A program made the position numbers and the translations under genes. Under the pieces are notes generated by a model. That model made no database searches and was not told the origin of the DNA. It saw only the letters and a list, made by a program, of their open reading frames with translations. From assembly GCA_038030265.1 (NCBI GenBank), contig CM075941.1:4402001-4466000 (forward strand): DNA of 64,000 nucleotides. Reading direction: 5' to 3'. Numbering within the stretch: the first letter of the stretch is position 1; the number at the start of each line of letters is the position of its first letter. Below are positions 1-12,224 of the stretch, in pieces. This DNA comes from Corythucha ciliata. Lineage: Eukaryota; Arthropoda; Insecta; Hemiptera; Tingidae.

Positions 1-292
1 TACCTCGTTACGCTACTGTAGTCCGTTTGCCTTTTTGAAATCGCTGTAACAGAAAATTCATGGCTGTGGTCCCAAATTCATATTTTGATTACATAGAATA
101 GTAGGCCAGTCAATAAGAACATTAAAAACAGCTAAAATCGCAAATAAACGGCTAGTTCTGTTTTTTTAGTATGTTGTTAGGACCAGCACCAGTAGTGTAA
201 ATCCAAGTTTTCAGCTTCGAAAGACTTGTGCTACTTTTGTGGCACTCGAAAAACCGCGAAAATTTTGCACTATTTTTGGATTTTTCACGTTG

Positions 293-2650
293 TATCCTGA
301 AATATGCATTTTAAGGTAAAAAATAGAAAATACGTTAGAAACCACCATTTGCTACAATTTGAGACCTAATTTACCTCTGTAGGGCATATAATAACCTAGA
401 TGCAACTCCTTGAATTTGAATTTATTTGTCAAAAAAATTTAAATTTCAAGTTTTGGTCAACTTTCGACCCAAGTTTTGGCCAAAATACTCATCCTACGGG
501 GAAATACGAGTAGAGAGAAGTTGTAGCAAATTTAATTATGTTCCATTTAAGCACACAACGATGTCTGTAGACCAAATAGTTTCATCAAAATCATCGAATA
601 AACAAAAACGTTTGGAAACTACATTTTTCTAAAAATGAATCTGTTGAGTTCCCACCCCTAAGTTTTTGTGGGTCCCAGTGCACACGAGCGATAAGTGTAG
701 CATGATCATCGCTAAGCTAATCATCAGGACCATTCTCCTCTATACAACTCTATGAATGGACTGCTCCACTAGTTTCTAATTGTTTTTCCATGGTCGCGGT
801 GACATGTATCGCAGTGATCGGGCGAAACTTATCGCTCGTGTTCACGGATCATAAGGCTGAATGAACATACGACAAAATTGAAAGAATGAGGAAGTAACAC
901 ATTTTCCAAAGTCATGCTGTCGTGATAGCTTGGGTGCCAAAACTCATGAAAACACGATCGGGTTGACAGCCCGCAACAGCAACCGTGAATCGTTGTAGGG
1001 TAGCACCTCCACTTCCGGTGAGGGGCGGTCCATCGCCTCCACAATCTTGGACCTCTGATGGACATGGAATAGCTCTGGACCACACCCAAAGGTACAATTT
1101 TTGTGATTGTCTGGGGAGCCCAATCCAATGACCCAGCCGTTTCGCCGGTATTGATTTTTTTAAATGGTCATTTCTAGTCGCTTTTGGCAAAATTGTGTGA
1201 AAAAATAAAACTAGTTCAAGTCTCAGTTGAGTGATGTAATCTCTGACGCTACCTATAATACTGGTGATATGTTGAGTTTCAACATTTGTGGACTAAGTTG
1301 GTGGGCGTAGCCACTATTTTTGAAACAACGCCTATTTTCATCGCCCTGTACAGAACATTTTCCGGGCCTTAAAAAATCTGGCAAATATGGTTTCTGACTG
1401 TAAATTTCACCAGCTTTCACTGAAAAATAGTGCAATTTTCATCGAAGGCTTCGTTCGATAGTTATAAGCAAAAACGTTCGGCTGAAGAAAGGAGTTTTGC
1501 GAATTTCCCACTGCGTTCTATTGCCACTTATCGGGTCTTTATAAAAACGCCATGCATGACTCCTTATAGGAAATTTAACGAGCTTTCAGATGAGTTTCTT
1601 CAAAGTTCAATCGGATGGATAGTTTTTGAGTTATAGGCCGAAATGTGACAAAAAGCGTTTTTTTGCAGGAAATTTCAAATTGTTTGACGTTATAGCCCTG
1701 TCTTATTTTAATCTGCAAATGAAATTTCATATAATATGTCTGATAGAAAATTCAATCAGCTTTCAGATCGTTTTTTATAGAAAAAAATTGGACTACTACT
1801 TTGCGAGCTACTGGCAAAAATGTGCAGAAAAACGTGGTTTTTGGGCCGCCTTTTTCCGCTTTTTTTGTCGCATAACTGATGCCACTGATTTTTCCTGTAG
1901 GTTTAAAGGCTTTTCACTTATGTAAAATTCAATTCTGAACCACTATGATTTCATGACATTTTCCGATTGGAACAGCCATTTTAAGTTGCTGCTGCCTTGG
2001 AAATTTTTATTAATTTTACCAAAAGTACCTAAAAAGTACGATTTTAAAAAAAATCTATACCGGTGAAACCGGGTCAATTTTGACAAAAGAAAGAACGATT
2101 CGACGCAGAATTCAATGCTTTTCAAAAAATGAGAGGGTTACATTTCTCGTAGAACGCGTCATTAAGGAGTTAAAAGCAAAAAACTGAAAAAAGTGCCAAA
2201 AATGAGCAGTTTTCGCGATTTTCTCAAAACGCACAAGAAAATTTTGTTGGATCTCTTTAGATTCCTGTTCCTCACCCCAAAAAAAACATAGAATAAAGTG
2301 AAAAAATTGAAGACGAAATTTTTGTCCACGTGGAACTACCGTTTGACTGGACTATGTGTATATGGTCTTTCAGACATCGTTGTGTGCTTAAATGGAACAT
2401 AATTAAATTTGTTACAAATTCTCTCGGCTCGGCTTTTCTAGTAGGATGAGTATTTTAGCCAAAATTCGGGTCGAAAGTTGAATAAAACTTGAAATTTCAA
2501 TTTTTTGACAAATTAATCCAAATTCGAGGAGCTGTATCATGGTTACTATATGACATACAGAGGTGCGTTATGTCTCAAACTGCAGCAAATTTTGTTCGGT
2601 TTTTGAACGTATTTCGTACGTTTTATCTTAAAATGCATGTTTTAGGAGAT
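293..2650. repeat. Foldback element with arms of about 330 bases
   Basis: The DNA at about 293-620 is matched in inverse orientation by about 2335-2650. Shared stretches include the segment around AAGCACACAACGATGTCTG (about 552) and its complement near 2377, the CATCCTACGG/AGTAGGATGAG block, and the distal ATGCATTTTAAG block. The match is imperfect with small gaps, so the element is old. The 1.7 kb between the arms holds only short random frames and a smaller inverted pair at 677-846. No coding signal for a transposase is visible. Confidence 0.8.
677..846. mobile_element. Small inverted-repeat element inside the first foldback
   Basis: ACACGAGCGATAAGT near 682-696 is repeated inverted as ACTTATCGCTCGTGT near 827-841, with further matching toward TGATCA on the inner side. 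This gives arms of about 30 bases around a 110-base core. No clear target duplication was identified, so class assignment is open. Confidence 0.55.
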
Positions 2651-3114
2651 GCCCGAGATTTTAGGTTGCCCGTTCCCGCCGTTCGAATTTCGATGCAAGA
2701 ATAATTTTAGTGAAATGTGCCTGACTGTACGTTTGTAAAGGGCTGTATTTCGTTACCTATTGGGCCTAAACAAAAAACATTGTTTACCATTAAATTTAGC
2801 CTTCTAAATTCACAGTTCAAGCATTTTTTATTAAATTTCGAAGTTGAAGAGCGTTAACTTTCCCTAAATTTATCGTTCTTTAACATTTTACATGGAATAT
2901 TTGTGTGTGGAACCTGTATTCGAGTTACAGGCAAAAAACAGAAACACGAAGAAAATCTCCCGGTTTCCTCCGCCCTGGTGGCGAGGAGGGGGACCATGTT
3001 GTCATTTTGTTGAAATTCTCCTTCGCACCTAATCCTTTTTCTGCATTCGCCAATGTACAAGGGTTGGATGTTCATTGGTCAGAACACCCGAAAACGACTC
3101 TTTGAAAACATCTG
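2651..3114. other. Non-coding, nothing specific recognised
   Basis: AT-rich DNA turning GC-rich after 2960. Several short overlapping frames on both strands show no protein-like sequence and no exon structure. Confidence 0.5.
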
Positions 3115-3253
3115 GTGAGGGGTGGGGGCAGGGCCGGCCGTCTTTACTGAAGTTGGGGCCCCGGGCCCGGGATAACATCGGGGCCCCTCCCATGCTACGT
3201 AGATGGGGCGGGAGGCACTTCTTGGCCACACTTTTTTTCTTTTAGCCGCGAAC

Positions 3254-3443
3254 CAGGGGCGTATAGCCATAGCCGGGGCTATGGCTATACATATGGGGGT
3301 TCTGCGTTGATAAATTACCGAGATCTTTTTCTGGAGACGAGACTCATCACCGAATAATAAGCCTGCAATAGTAATCGGGATTCACCTGACTTGTCCTCAC
3401 GTGAAGCTGCCCACCCCTAAATCAAAGACTGGCTACGTCCCAG
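3254..3443. mobile_element. Nested 190-bp element with CAGGGGCGTA/ACGTCCCAG ends
   Basis: It begins CAGGGGCGTATAGCC and ends GGCTACGTCCCAG, related to the CA(T/G)GGGCGTAGCC ends at 54692 and 56611. Flanks are CCGCGAAC and CCATGAAC (six of eight match). Removing it joins the host repeat 'TTTAGCCGCGAAC' to 'CAGCTATTTTT', matching neighbouring repeat units. Confidence 0.5.
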
Positions 3444-3884
3444 CCATGAACCAGCTATTTTTACGCTTTTAGCCAAGAATTTACGTTTTTTCTAAATGTT
3501 ATTCGCTGTAGCAGCTTTCTCAATTTTATCAGTCAATGGAGTTTTCTCAACTTTATCTGTCAATGAGCGTTTTTTCTCAATAAGCGCTTTTCATCCATTT
3601 TAGTCGACACTATGATTTTTTTTTTCGATTTTAGCCACGAATTAGCAATTTCTTTCGCTTTAGACATGAATTAGCACTTCATGTCAGCCACTAAGTGGCC
3701 GTTGGAAACCGTGAATTTTCTCTATTTTGGCTGTGAATAAGCGATTGGTCTTAATGCTAGCCGCGAATTTGCACTTGTAGTCTCGTTTGAAGTCGTGAAG
3801 TTGCCCCGGAAACAGCGAATGACCGTTTTTTTTTCAATTGAGCGGTATTGATGATGAGTGTCCTTGTTCCCATTGTTGGGATAA

Positions 3885-3942
3885 AGAAATCTGAACAATT
3901 CGGGGCCCCCTTGGACGCGGGGCCCCGAATTGTTCAGATTTC
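3885..3942. repeat. GC-rich perfect hairpin
   Basis: GAAATCTGAACAATTCGGGG is followed by a short spacer and its exact inverse ending CAGATTTC, giving arms of about 25 bases. It lies at the inner edge of the 840-bp hAT-type element. Confidence 0.85.
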
Positions 3943-4080
3943 CGGGCCCCCGCCTAAAGGCGGCACTGGGTGGGGGTATTTGATCAGGTACATGCGGGAC
4001 GGGACAGGAACTCAGCCAAAAAATGCAGGACGGGACGGGACTTTTCATTTCCCGTCCCGTCCCGCGCGCACCCCTACTCA

Positions 4081-4245
4081 GTATTGACTAAATAGTATCG
4101 AATGATAAGTATCGATGCCTAAAGTAGGTACTTATTTGCAGTATCGAATAGTACTCGGTATCGAAAAAAGTATCGATACCAAAACTTTTGTGTATCGATT
4201 AAAAGTATCGATACTTTACTCTATTTACTAGTATTGATTCAACTC
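4081..4245. repeat. TATCGATA-rich element, related to the 67-bp hAT MITE
   Basis: Many copies of GTATCGATA or near forms. The right end CTATTTACTAGTATTGATTC with following AACTCTA matches the right end of the small element at 48888-48954. The left end is not matched, so this copy may be truncated or rearranged. Confidence 0.5.
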
Positions 4246-5800
4246 TAGGTGTGTGGAGTCTAGTCTAACCGGTCCCGAGAACGCCCAAAGCTTGATGAAT
4301 AGTCGCAAAATTGGAAAGTTATTTGTTGAAAATTCGCGAAATCGCTAGTTTCTGGTTTTTATTTTCGCGAAATTGCAAGTTGTGCCCATAGCCCGACGAG
4401 TAGCTATGTAGTTGCAACATTTAGACCCGTTTTCACCAAAAAAGTTTAGAATTGATCGCGATTAGTTAACTGATGTCCAACCCTCTAAGCCACTGCAGTT
4501 TCCAAGAGTAATCAACTTCCAGGTGGGCACAATGCTGGAATTTTTCCCGTCGTTTTAGCCTTATCTCGACCGCTACTTCTATACGCTTCTTTTTTTTTCA
4601 CTCCATTTTCCTTCATAACTGAACATCAACAAATGAGAGATAAGAAAAGTCGTACGAAAAGTACGTACTACTAGTAGATGGTAGCCGAGCTAGTAGAAAA
4701 TGCAGTTATTGGATGCTTATACTTAAACGGATTCTTACCCTCCCCCCCCCCGCTTTACACCATTACGCAAATCAATGCTTCTACGCTCATACCCTCCTTC
4801 TATCTCTCTTTCAACATTTATCTCAATCCACACACAACAGGCAAACCTTAAATTGTATAACCATCTAATACAATATTTCGAAGGGGAGAGAGACGTTATT
4901 TCGTTTATAAGTCGATGTAAATAATAAGCAATCGAATAAAAACCACTTTGTCTTGTTGAATAAGAGCGGTAGAGGAGTGTGCCATATTTCCCGACGATAA
5001 AAAGGGATTGTACATGATTCGAAAAGGAGTGCTGGGCGAGTCGGGGGAGGGGGGTAACAACAAACTGCTTTGGAATGTATGAAAGTGAAGGAGTGAATCA
5101 ATGTTTAGTTGATGGTGAAGGAAAACGATGTTCAACAGAGCTCGATGTTTCAATGACCATATTGGCCATATTTTTATTGTGACTCTTTTCTTCCACCCTG
5201 ACTCCTCTGGTCTTCAGCCACCCCCCCCCCCCTTCTCGTCACATTGCCACCTGATAGCTTCTTCAATACCCCTCCCCCCAGCAATCAAAAAACCGTAACG
5301 TTATTATATCGTTGGGTGCAGAATCTCTCACTATTATTGTTCCTTTTTTCCGGGCGATTTGGTTTGTATGTGATTCGATGTCAGAGAAGGGACGAAATTT
5401 AAACCCTTTCCCTACGCTATTGTCGGGGCCCCGAGGGCTGTGAGTAAACTCGATGTACTTCCATCCCGGTCGAGCTTAATGTTATGTTTTCCTTCTAGAC
5501 GTAGTCAAAGTCATGATTGGGGAACCCCCTGAATCACTGATCAAAAGGATTTTCTGCTAGGCAGCGCAGTAAAAAAAAAAAAAGAAACAAGTTCTATAGC
5601 CACATAGAGGCCGTTGCTCAGGGGGGTCGCCTCATCAAAGCCCCTCCCTACCATCGTTCTTCTAATAAAGGAAATCTGTGAGAGGGAACACGAAATTTGG
5701 AGTCAAAAATGTCCCTACCGAAGCCACAAGCCTCCGTCACCTATAATCACTGTCCATTCTGTTTAAATTAATCAAATACAACGAGGGGCACATGGGCCAT
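4246..5800. other. Mostly single-copy non-coding DNA
   Basis: About 4249-4390 is a copy of a dispersed repeat (GTGTGGAGTCTAGTCTAACC and following) that recurs around the hAT element at 10774-12224. The remainder has C and G runs of 9-12 bases (near 4742, 5221) and pyrimidine-rich tracts. No exon with a protein-like translation was found on either strand. Confidence 0.45.
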
Positions 5801-5813
5801 GCGCCCTGTCCTG

Positions 5814-8800
5814 TAGCGTACCGTGGCAGGGGCTAGGAGGGGCAGGCCACCGATAAAAACCACTTTTTTCAACTTTTCTGTGGATGAACATCATGAATGT
5901 GAAGTCAGTTCGGACTCGATTTTTTTCACGAACACCATACTTCCATTCCCGTAGGGAACGTGGAAGTAAAAAAATGAAGATTATTCACAGCTAAAATGGA
6001 GAAAGAGCGTTAATACGCGGCTAAAATTGAGAAAACCCGATCATTTCCCGCTAAAAGTGAAGTAAAAACACTAATTTGTGCTACCTGAGTACAACTTCGC
6101 GGCTAAAATAAAGAAAATTGGCTAATTCGTGGTCCGCGGAGGACCTACACGGCTCAATTTGAGGAATCCGTGGCTAAACTGTAGCGCTAATAAAATGGTT
6201 CAACTGACAATCGGCGCTCTAGAAATAAGCAAACTGCAGCTATTTGACCGTGGCCAAAAACATAATGTTTTGCCCTGACCCAAGGTTTTGGTAGATTCCA
6301 GAGTAGCCGATGTTGCGCAAGTTCACGAATAAAATTCAGAACAAGAGTTAATCCACGGCTGAAGTATGGAGAGTAAACGACAAATGGTAATATCTGGAGG
6401 AAATTCGCGGGTACAATTGATTAAAAAGCGCTAATTTGCTATTCTCAAATCATTTTCACAGCAGAAATTGAGAAAAAATGCTTATTCGCGGCTAAAATTA
6501 AGGAAAATAGCGCTGTTATGTGCTCATTGGATAGGGGAATATGTAAGTATGCTCCTAGAATTCGGTAAAAAGCGCAGATTTAGCGGTTGATTTTGAGACA
6601 AAGCGCTCACTTACTGCTAAAATTGAGGAAATTGCGCTCGTTCGCGACTCTGAAATTGAGGAAAGCTCGTTTTTCCGGGTAAAATTGAAAAAGAACGCTC
6701 ATTTTTGACGGAAATCCCGTCTCGATTTTGTGGCGGCCCCTATCGAAAAACCACGAGATTCATCCAATTTTACCATTCTGATTACGGCGTTCTCATAGAA
6801 CTATACTGAGTACTGAGAGAAGTACTGGAAGCAACTTCGCGGTTTCTGGAGTTAACCGCACGGGTAAATTGAGAAATCTGCTAGAAACCAGTTTCACTAG
6901 GTCAATACAGGCTTTAGCGTACCGCTCTAGGGGCGGCGATGGGGGGGGGCGGAACGCCTCGAGCCCACTCAGAAAGCTTAATGATTGAAAAATTGGGATT
7001 TAAGGGTTGTTAAAATATGAAAAAATCGCATCTGAAACTGAGACAAAGCGATAACTCGAGGCTGAAATTGAGACAAATCTAAAATTCGCACCCTAAATAA
7101 AGAACAATGGCTAATTCGCAGCCAAAATTGAGAAAAAGAGCTAATTCACGCCTATAATATTGAGAAAAATCGTGAAGTACCGACCAAAATTAGGACACGA
7201 CAAACTTACGGCCTAAATTATTTTTAAAAATCGCTGTTTCTCGGTTTCTGAGATAAACGCTCATTTGTGGCTCAAATTGAAAAAAACGCTAATTAGCCGA
7301 TAAGGTATGAAAATGCGTTCAGGTGCGTTTACACTGAAGTGTCTGACATTTGTGTAGCTACACTTATGTCTCGACATAAATGTAAAGTGTCAGACGTATG
7401 GTTATTGACCGTACAAATTCAGATAACAATGGCCGCGTTGCAAAACTTCAGACTTGTTCAGCGCTTAATGAGCACTTAGTCTTTTGCCGATGCAAAACTG
7501 TCAATCTAGCTTAGCGCTGAGTAAGTGTTTAAAATCCAACAAAACACGCCCCATCGCAATAAAAATCACCGTTGCAAAACTCCAGTAAGCACTTCAGCGT
7601 TTAAACACAAACTCGGGCTCGTGTTTAAGCGCTGAAGTGTAGAATTAAGCGCTTAATAGAGTTTTGCAACGGTGATTTGTATCGCGATGGGACGTGTTTT
7701 GTTGGATTTTAAACACTTACTCAGCGCTGAGCTGGATTGACAGTTTTATAACGGCAAAATACTAAGTGCTTATTACTAAGCGCTGAACAAGTCTGAAGTT
7801 TTGCAACGCGGCCAATATCTGGAAGTTTGTGTTTAAACCAAGGAAACTTGTGTCTGACACTAAAATTTCAAGCAATAAGTGTAGTGCGACACTTTTTGGA
7901 CGCAACTTCAAGGCCTAAATTAACGAAAAGTGCTAATTCGCGGTTTATAGTGCCTCTGCTTTGATGGTGGGTTGGGGGGGGGGAGACAATGTTCTTGGGG
8001 TAAGTCCGCGGGCTAAAATTGATTCGCGGCTATTATCATGAAAAATCGTTCATTCGCGGCTAAAATAGAGGGGAAAACGGTCATTCTGGGTTGAAATTGA
8101 TAGAAACCACCGCAATTTGCAGTAACTAGAGGCTGCAACTTCCTACTCAAACTCGACCTGTAATATTTAGGAAAATCACTCGTTCACTGCTCATTATAGC
8201 TAAAGTTAAGAAGAAAACACTCATTTGTGACTATAATAAAGAATATTAACGCTCATTTGCGTCTAAAATTGAGATAAAGTGCTCATTCATGGCTAAGATA
8301 GTGGGGAATCGTTCATAAAAGACCAATGCGAAGTTACTGGAGGAAACTTCCTGGCTAAAAGAGAGAAAAATTGCAGTGAACTCCACAAAATTGCTATTTT
8401 TGGGGTGAGTTAATCCCGCTAAATTGGTCAACTGTTGCAAAAATTTAGATTTGGAAAGGAGCCAGACGGTTTTTTTTTTTAAATTGAGCTAATCCTATGT
8501 AAAACGCTCCCTTTCGATTAAAATTGAGAGTAAGCTCTCGTTCAATGGCTAAAATTAAGAAAGAGCACTCATTCGTAGCTATAGTATGAGAAAAACTGCT
8601 CAATCTCGGCTATAAAATTGAATATCGTGAGCCTTAATAAAATGGTGGAAAATCGTCGTTGGAGAAGAATTCACGGCTAAAATTGAGATGAAGCGCTACA
8701 ACTTGGGGCTATAAACCAACGATATATAAACCTGGATTGCTCACAGCTGACTTGAGGGGCGTGGAGGGGGCAGGTCGTCCCCTGATAAACAATTACCCTA

Positions 8801-9260
8801 TTCCTCCCCTTGTGTAGTTATGGCAACACAACTCTCTTCCCGTATTTACTTTGAAACTCCACCCCTCTCATCCACTTTAAGCTCCACTTGGAGCTTATTT
8901 GATGGCTATTCTTTATCAGCAGTGATGAGCAATCCGGTTCTTTTATACATCGTTGCTATAAACACGTGGAAAAAGCGTCAACTTACAGTTGAAATAGAAC
9001 CAGATGATTTTCTTCAAAAGTGAAGCACTCGTTAAACAATGAAACGGACCTCTTGAGGCAACTTCGTTGCTTAAATTGAGATGAAGCACTAATTCATGGC
9101 TAAAAGCTAAGAAAAAGAGGAGATTCTTGAACGCCGAAAAGTGGGAAAAAGTTCTATAATTCGCAGATAAAATAGAGAAATAGTCAATGACTGCTAAAAC
9201 TAACAAAAAGCGCTCATTCGCTGCTAAACGCAAAAAATACATTCCTCGTTTATTTTAGAG
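5814..9260. repeat. Field of degenerate ~30-bp repeats
   Basis: Dozens of diverged units of the form 'GCTAATTCGCGGCTAAAATT' followed by GAGAAAAA run in one orientation. A hAT-like tip (CTGTAGCGTACC) sits at 5813 and another (CTTTAGCGTACC) near 6911, resembling the CAGTAGCGTACC end at 41095. The far ends and target duplications were not matched. No coding potential is evident. Confidence 0.6.
7349..7890. repeat. Foldback element of about 540 bases
   Basis: The inner arms (about 7432-7608 and 7620-7813) are almost complementary, for example GGCCGCGTTGCAAAACTTCA against the inverse near 7795-7813, and CAACAAAACACG against CGTGTTTTGTTG. Outer arms are weaker but both carry AGTGTCAGAC and CTACACTTAT. 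The turn lies near 7610-7620. Both arms show the same internal motif 'AAGCGCTGAAGTG'. Confidence 0.88.
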
Positions 9261-10385
9261 ACTAAATAAACGCCTGCTAAGAGATTTCCTCCCCGTGCTC
9301 CGATTTGCTGAGGCGAGGCTAGAAAATCCAGGATTGGCGCCGAAATCAGACGAGAAAATGGATCCATCGTTGTAAATGAGAGGAGTTTGGCGGGGGACCG
9401 AGAAATCATCAGTGCATCTCCAACTTAAGCCCCGGCATACGATTGTTTCACATAAAAACTGATGGAAATGAATAATGAGGAACTTGAATTTTGGTTGAGG
9501 ATTTCACTTTGTATCCACGTTTAGAAATAACTTTGTTTTGATTAAAAAAAAAAAAAAAAAGACAACAGCAAATTAGGGTCTCTGGTAAGAAATTTGAGAT
9601 AGGGCCTTAGGAAGTTGAGGAGGGGAGCTAAGAACGACAAGGAGACAAGGGGAAGACTGACAACATAGACTCCTCCTACGGCTACGATTTTTTGCATGCG
9701 TACTCAGAAATCGTGGATTTACCCCTTCAAAGTGACTAATTAGCATTTAAACTGGGCATTTTATGCTTGAAAAAGTACAAAATCCTTACCTCCCCCCCCC
9801 GCACCCCCGGAGAAATATGTTTCAAGGCAAAATTAGCGACTTTTCGTAGAGATGCTGGCAAAGTCGATTGGAAACTTGACAATTACAAAACCCTACCCTC
9901 ACTCACAGGACTGACCAAGTAGAAAACTGTAATTTTAGACCCCAGAACCTGATCGGTTTGGCTATAAAACGTGAAATGAAGTAAACGTGGTTATACGTGT
10001 CATTTCAATGGCTTAGCAGATAACTTGAGTCACACAAAAAAACAAATTGTTGGGCTAAAGAAAGCCTCTGAATTCCAACATTGGAGCCTGACAGTCTCCG
10101 TGACATTGCTACATTCGGAGAAAAAAATATAAAAAAATGCACAATTGCAAGTTTCGCGCTCAAATATCAGCAAAATAGAACGTTTCTGCGGTTTTTACTT
10201 TGGCGAAGTGGCAAGTTCCGGGGCCCTCCTTTTTCCGGGCGCGAGAGTGGAGCAGGGGCGGTAGCGATCCCCGTAAGCTCAGCCACCCTCAGAGAAATGT
10301 TGGGGGCACAATAAAAAAAAAAGAAGTGAAGAGTGAAGAGATATAAATGTGAGGGAAAGCAAATCATATTTAGGTTGGAAAATAA
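9261..10385. other. Non-coding, nothing specific recognised
   Basis: Contains poly-A (9545-9560), a C run (9792) and a GC-rich patch at 10215-10310. Short frames show no recognisable protein. Confidence 0.4.
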
Positions 10386-10640
10386 CTTATTTTAGTACTA
10401 ATTGGCTTTTGAAGGAGCAAAATCCGAGCCATTTACTTATGGAAGAAAGAAGATAAGGCGAAATTGTGGTTTGAAAGAGCCAAACCCACGAAATTTTGCT
10501 CCTGAAAGAGCAAATCCCACGGAATTGGGGGTTTAAAAGAGCAAAATTGCCTGTTTGGATTTGAAGGAGAGAAATGCGAAGGTTTTCCGTTTGGAAATCC
10601 GCGTAATTGGCGTTTGTAACAGCCAAAACAACAAAATTAG
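10386..10640. repeat. GAAAGAGC-type ~30-bp repeats
   Basis: Units such as 'TTTGAAAGAGCCAAACCCAC' recur about eight times, the same family that fills 58520-61190 inside the 5.2 kb hAT-type element. Confidence 0.6.
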
Positions 10641-10773
10641 ACTTTTTGAGCTACCCAAAAGCTTTCGAATTAATTAATAGTAGAAGTGTGGGGGAGGGGA
10701 ATGTGAGAATAATTTACCGCCACCCCCGTCACGGAGGCCTAAAACCGCCCCTGGTGTGGAGTCCAGACTAGCC

Positions 10774-12224
10774 CAGTGGCGGATACAAGGAAGGGGCCAC
10801 AGGGGCCATGGAGTATCCCCCACCCTTGGAGTCGCGAATAATTTTGACGGAATCCGAGCTCCCAGAACATTTTATAATCTCCTAGTACGAAGATGGGAAA
10901 TAGCCGCATTGCACTGGGAAAAAAGGGCAAAATACTCGTTTTTGACAAGATTACGTCCCCAACGACCAGGAGTATACAATTTGCATGGAGCTCGTCGACG
11001 AAATAATAAAGCCGAAGCGAAATAAGTCGAGCACGCAGAACATTATATTATCCTCCTAATAATAAATGACGGAAAATAGCCTAACAGACTTTCAAGTACC
11101 TTGAAAAAAAACAAAAAAAAACTGACGATTCTTGCTGCACTGGAAATGGCTAAATCAACCATTCGCGCGTCAAAAATGGCGAAACTAAGCAATTCGCAGG
11201 CCAAAAATAGCCAATACTGACCATTCGCGTCTTTGGTTCGCGTGCAAATAATGGTCAAACTGACAACTCGCGCCTTTGGCTTGACGTGATACGCGATAAA
11301 AGTGGCAAAACTGGACGATCGCGCTCTAAAATGCCTGAGCAGGTGTTTCTTCCCCCTGAAAACGGCCAAAACTGAGCATTCGCGCATAGAAAATGGTTAG
11401 ACACATGCATTGCCGGTTCTAAAAACGGCAAAACTGATCAATCGGACCTGAAATAGCATGCATTCTTGCCCTGAAATTGCCATGGCTAATGTTCACTTCT
11501 TGTATGACAATTTGCGAGATTCATTCTCCAAATAAAAACTACCTTTCCGTAGAGCCCGACTAAAATGACGGATTCGTGCGCCCGCTAGCAATGGCCGTAC
11601 TGACAGTTTGCGCCATAAAAATTGGCAAACTATACGGCTATTCACTCTCAAAAATTGGTGAAACTGTCTCATCTATGCGGTCTATAAATGGTTGAACTTA
11701 CGATTCACGCTTGAACTCGAGCTCAAAATGGCTTGATTGACTGAACACGCCCAAAAAACTGCTAAACGGACCATTTGCTAAAAGCTCAATTGACTAAAAT
11801 GAACCATTCGTTCCTGCCATTTTGGCCAAACATTATTCTGCATCGGGACAATTCATTTCCACACGTATTCTGAATGCTTTAATTCAGAGAGGACGGGAGG
11901 AAATGAACTGCCCAAATGCAGAGTTTTGTTGAAACGGGAAACGCTATATTATTCGTAACTTTCATAAATACACCAGCGCTCATGTGGCAACTAAGTGAAA
12001 CGACCTCCTGGGGTATCCTTCAACTTTCAATTGGGTTTACTTCAATAATTTTCTTTCTGATTCTGGCGTTTGGGTTTACCTAATTTTGTCGATAGTTCAT
12101 TGTTCAGGGATTGAGAGCTTCTTTGCCACAGAAACTGAGTGGTGTGGTGTTGGTATAGGCGCGGTGGTGGTAGGATATAAAAGGTCATGGCCCCTCCTTG
12201 AGCCGACCTCTGGATCCGCGCCTG
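10774..12224. mobile_element. Non-autonomous hAT-type element, 1451 bp
   Basis: Left end CAGTGGCGGATACAAGG, right end the inverse of CAGGCGCGGATCCAGAGG; both are followed inward by a GGGGCCATG block. Flanking 8-mers are GACTAGCC (10766-10773) and GACTAGCA (12225-12232), seven of eight identical. The interior is ~30-bp repeats of the 'AAAATGGCCAAACTGACCATTCGCGC' kind. The host DNA on both sides forms one dispersed repeat whose uninterrupted relative is at about 4249-4300. Confidence 0.75.

Larger units (their letters stand above)
3129..3968. mobile_element. Non-autonomous hAT-type element, 840 bp, TSD GGTGGGGG
   Basis: The ends are CAGGGCCGGCCGTCTTTA at 3129 and the inverse of CAGTGCCGCCTTTAGGCG at 3968. 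The 8 bases GGTGGGGG occur on both sides (3121-3128 and 3969-3976). CA..TG tips and an 8-bp target duplication are hAT hallmarks. The inside carries degenerate 'TTAGCCGCGAATTAGC' repeats and a near-perfect hairpin at 3885-3942. There is no transposase frame. Because the duplication is G-rich, some chance matching is possible. Confidence 0.75.
3115..4080. mobile_element. GGGACGGGAC-type inverted-repeat element, interrupted
   Basis: The outer DNA starts with AGGGGTGGGGG near 3118, resumes after the inserted element at about 3969 and reads to CATGCGGGACGGGAC. It then ends in the inverted form CCCGTCCCGTCCCGCG and CACCCCTA near 4050-4077. Joined across the insertion it would be a small hAT-like inverted-repeat element of roughly 120 bases. 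No outer target duplication was found. Confidence 0.5.
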
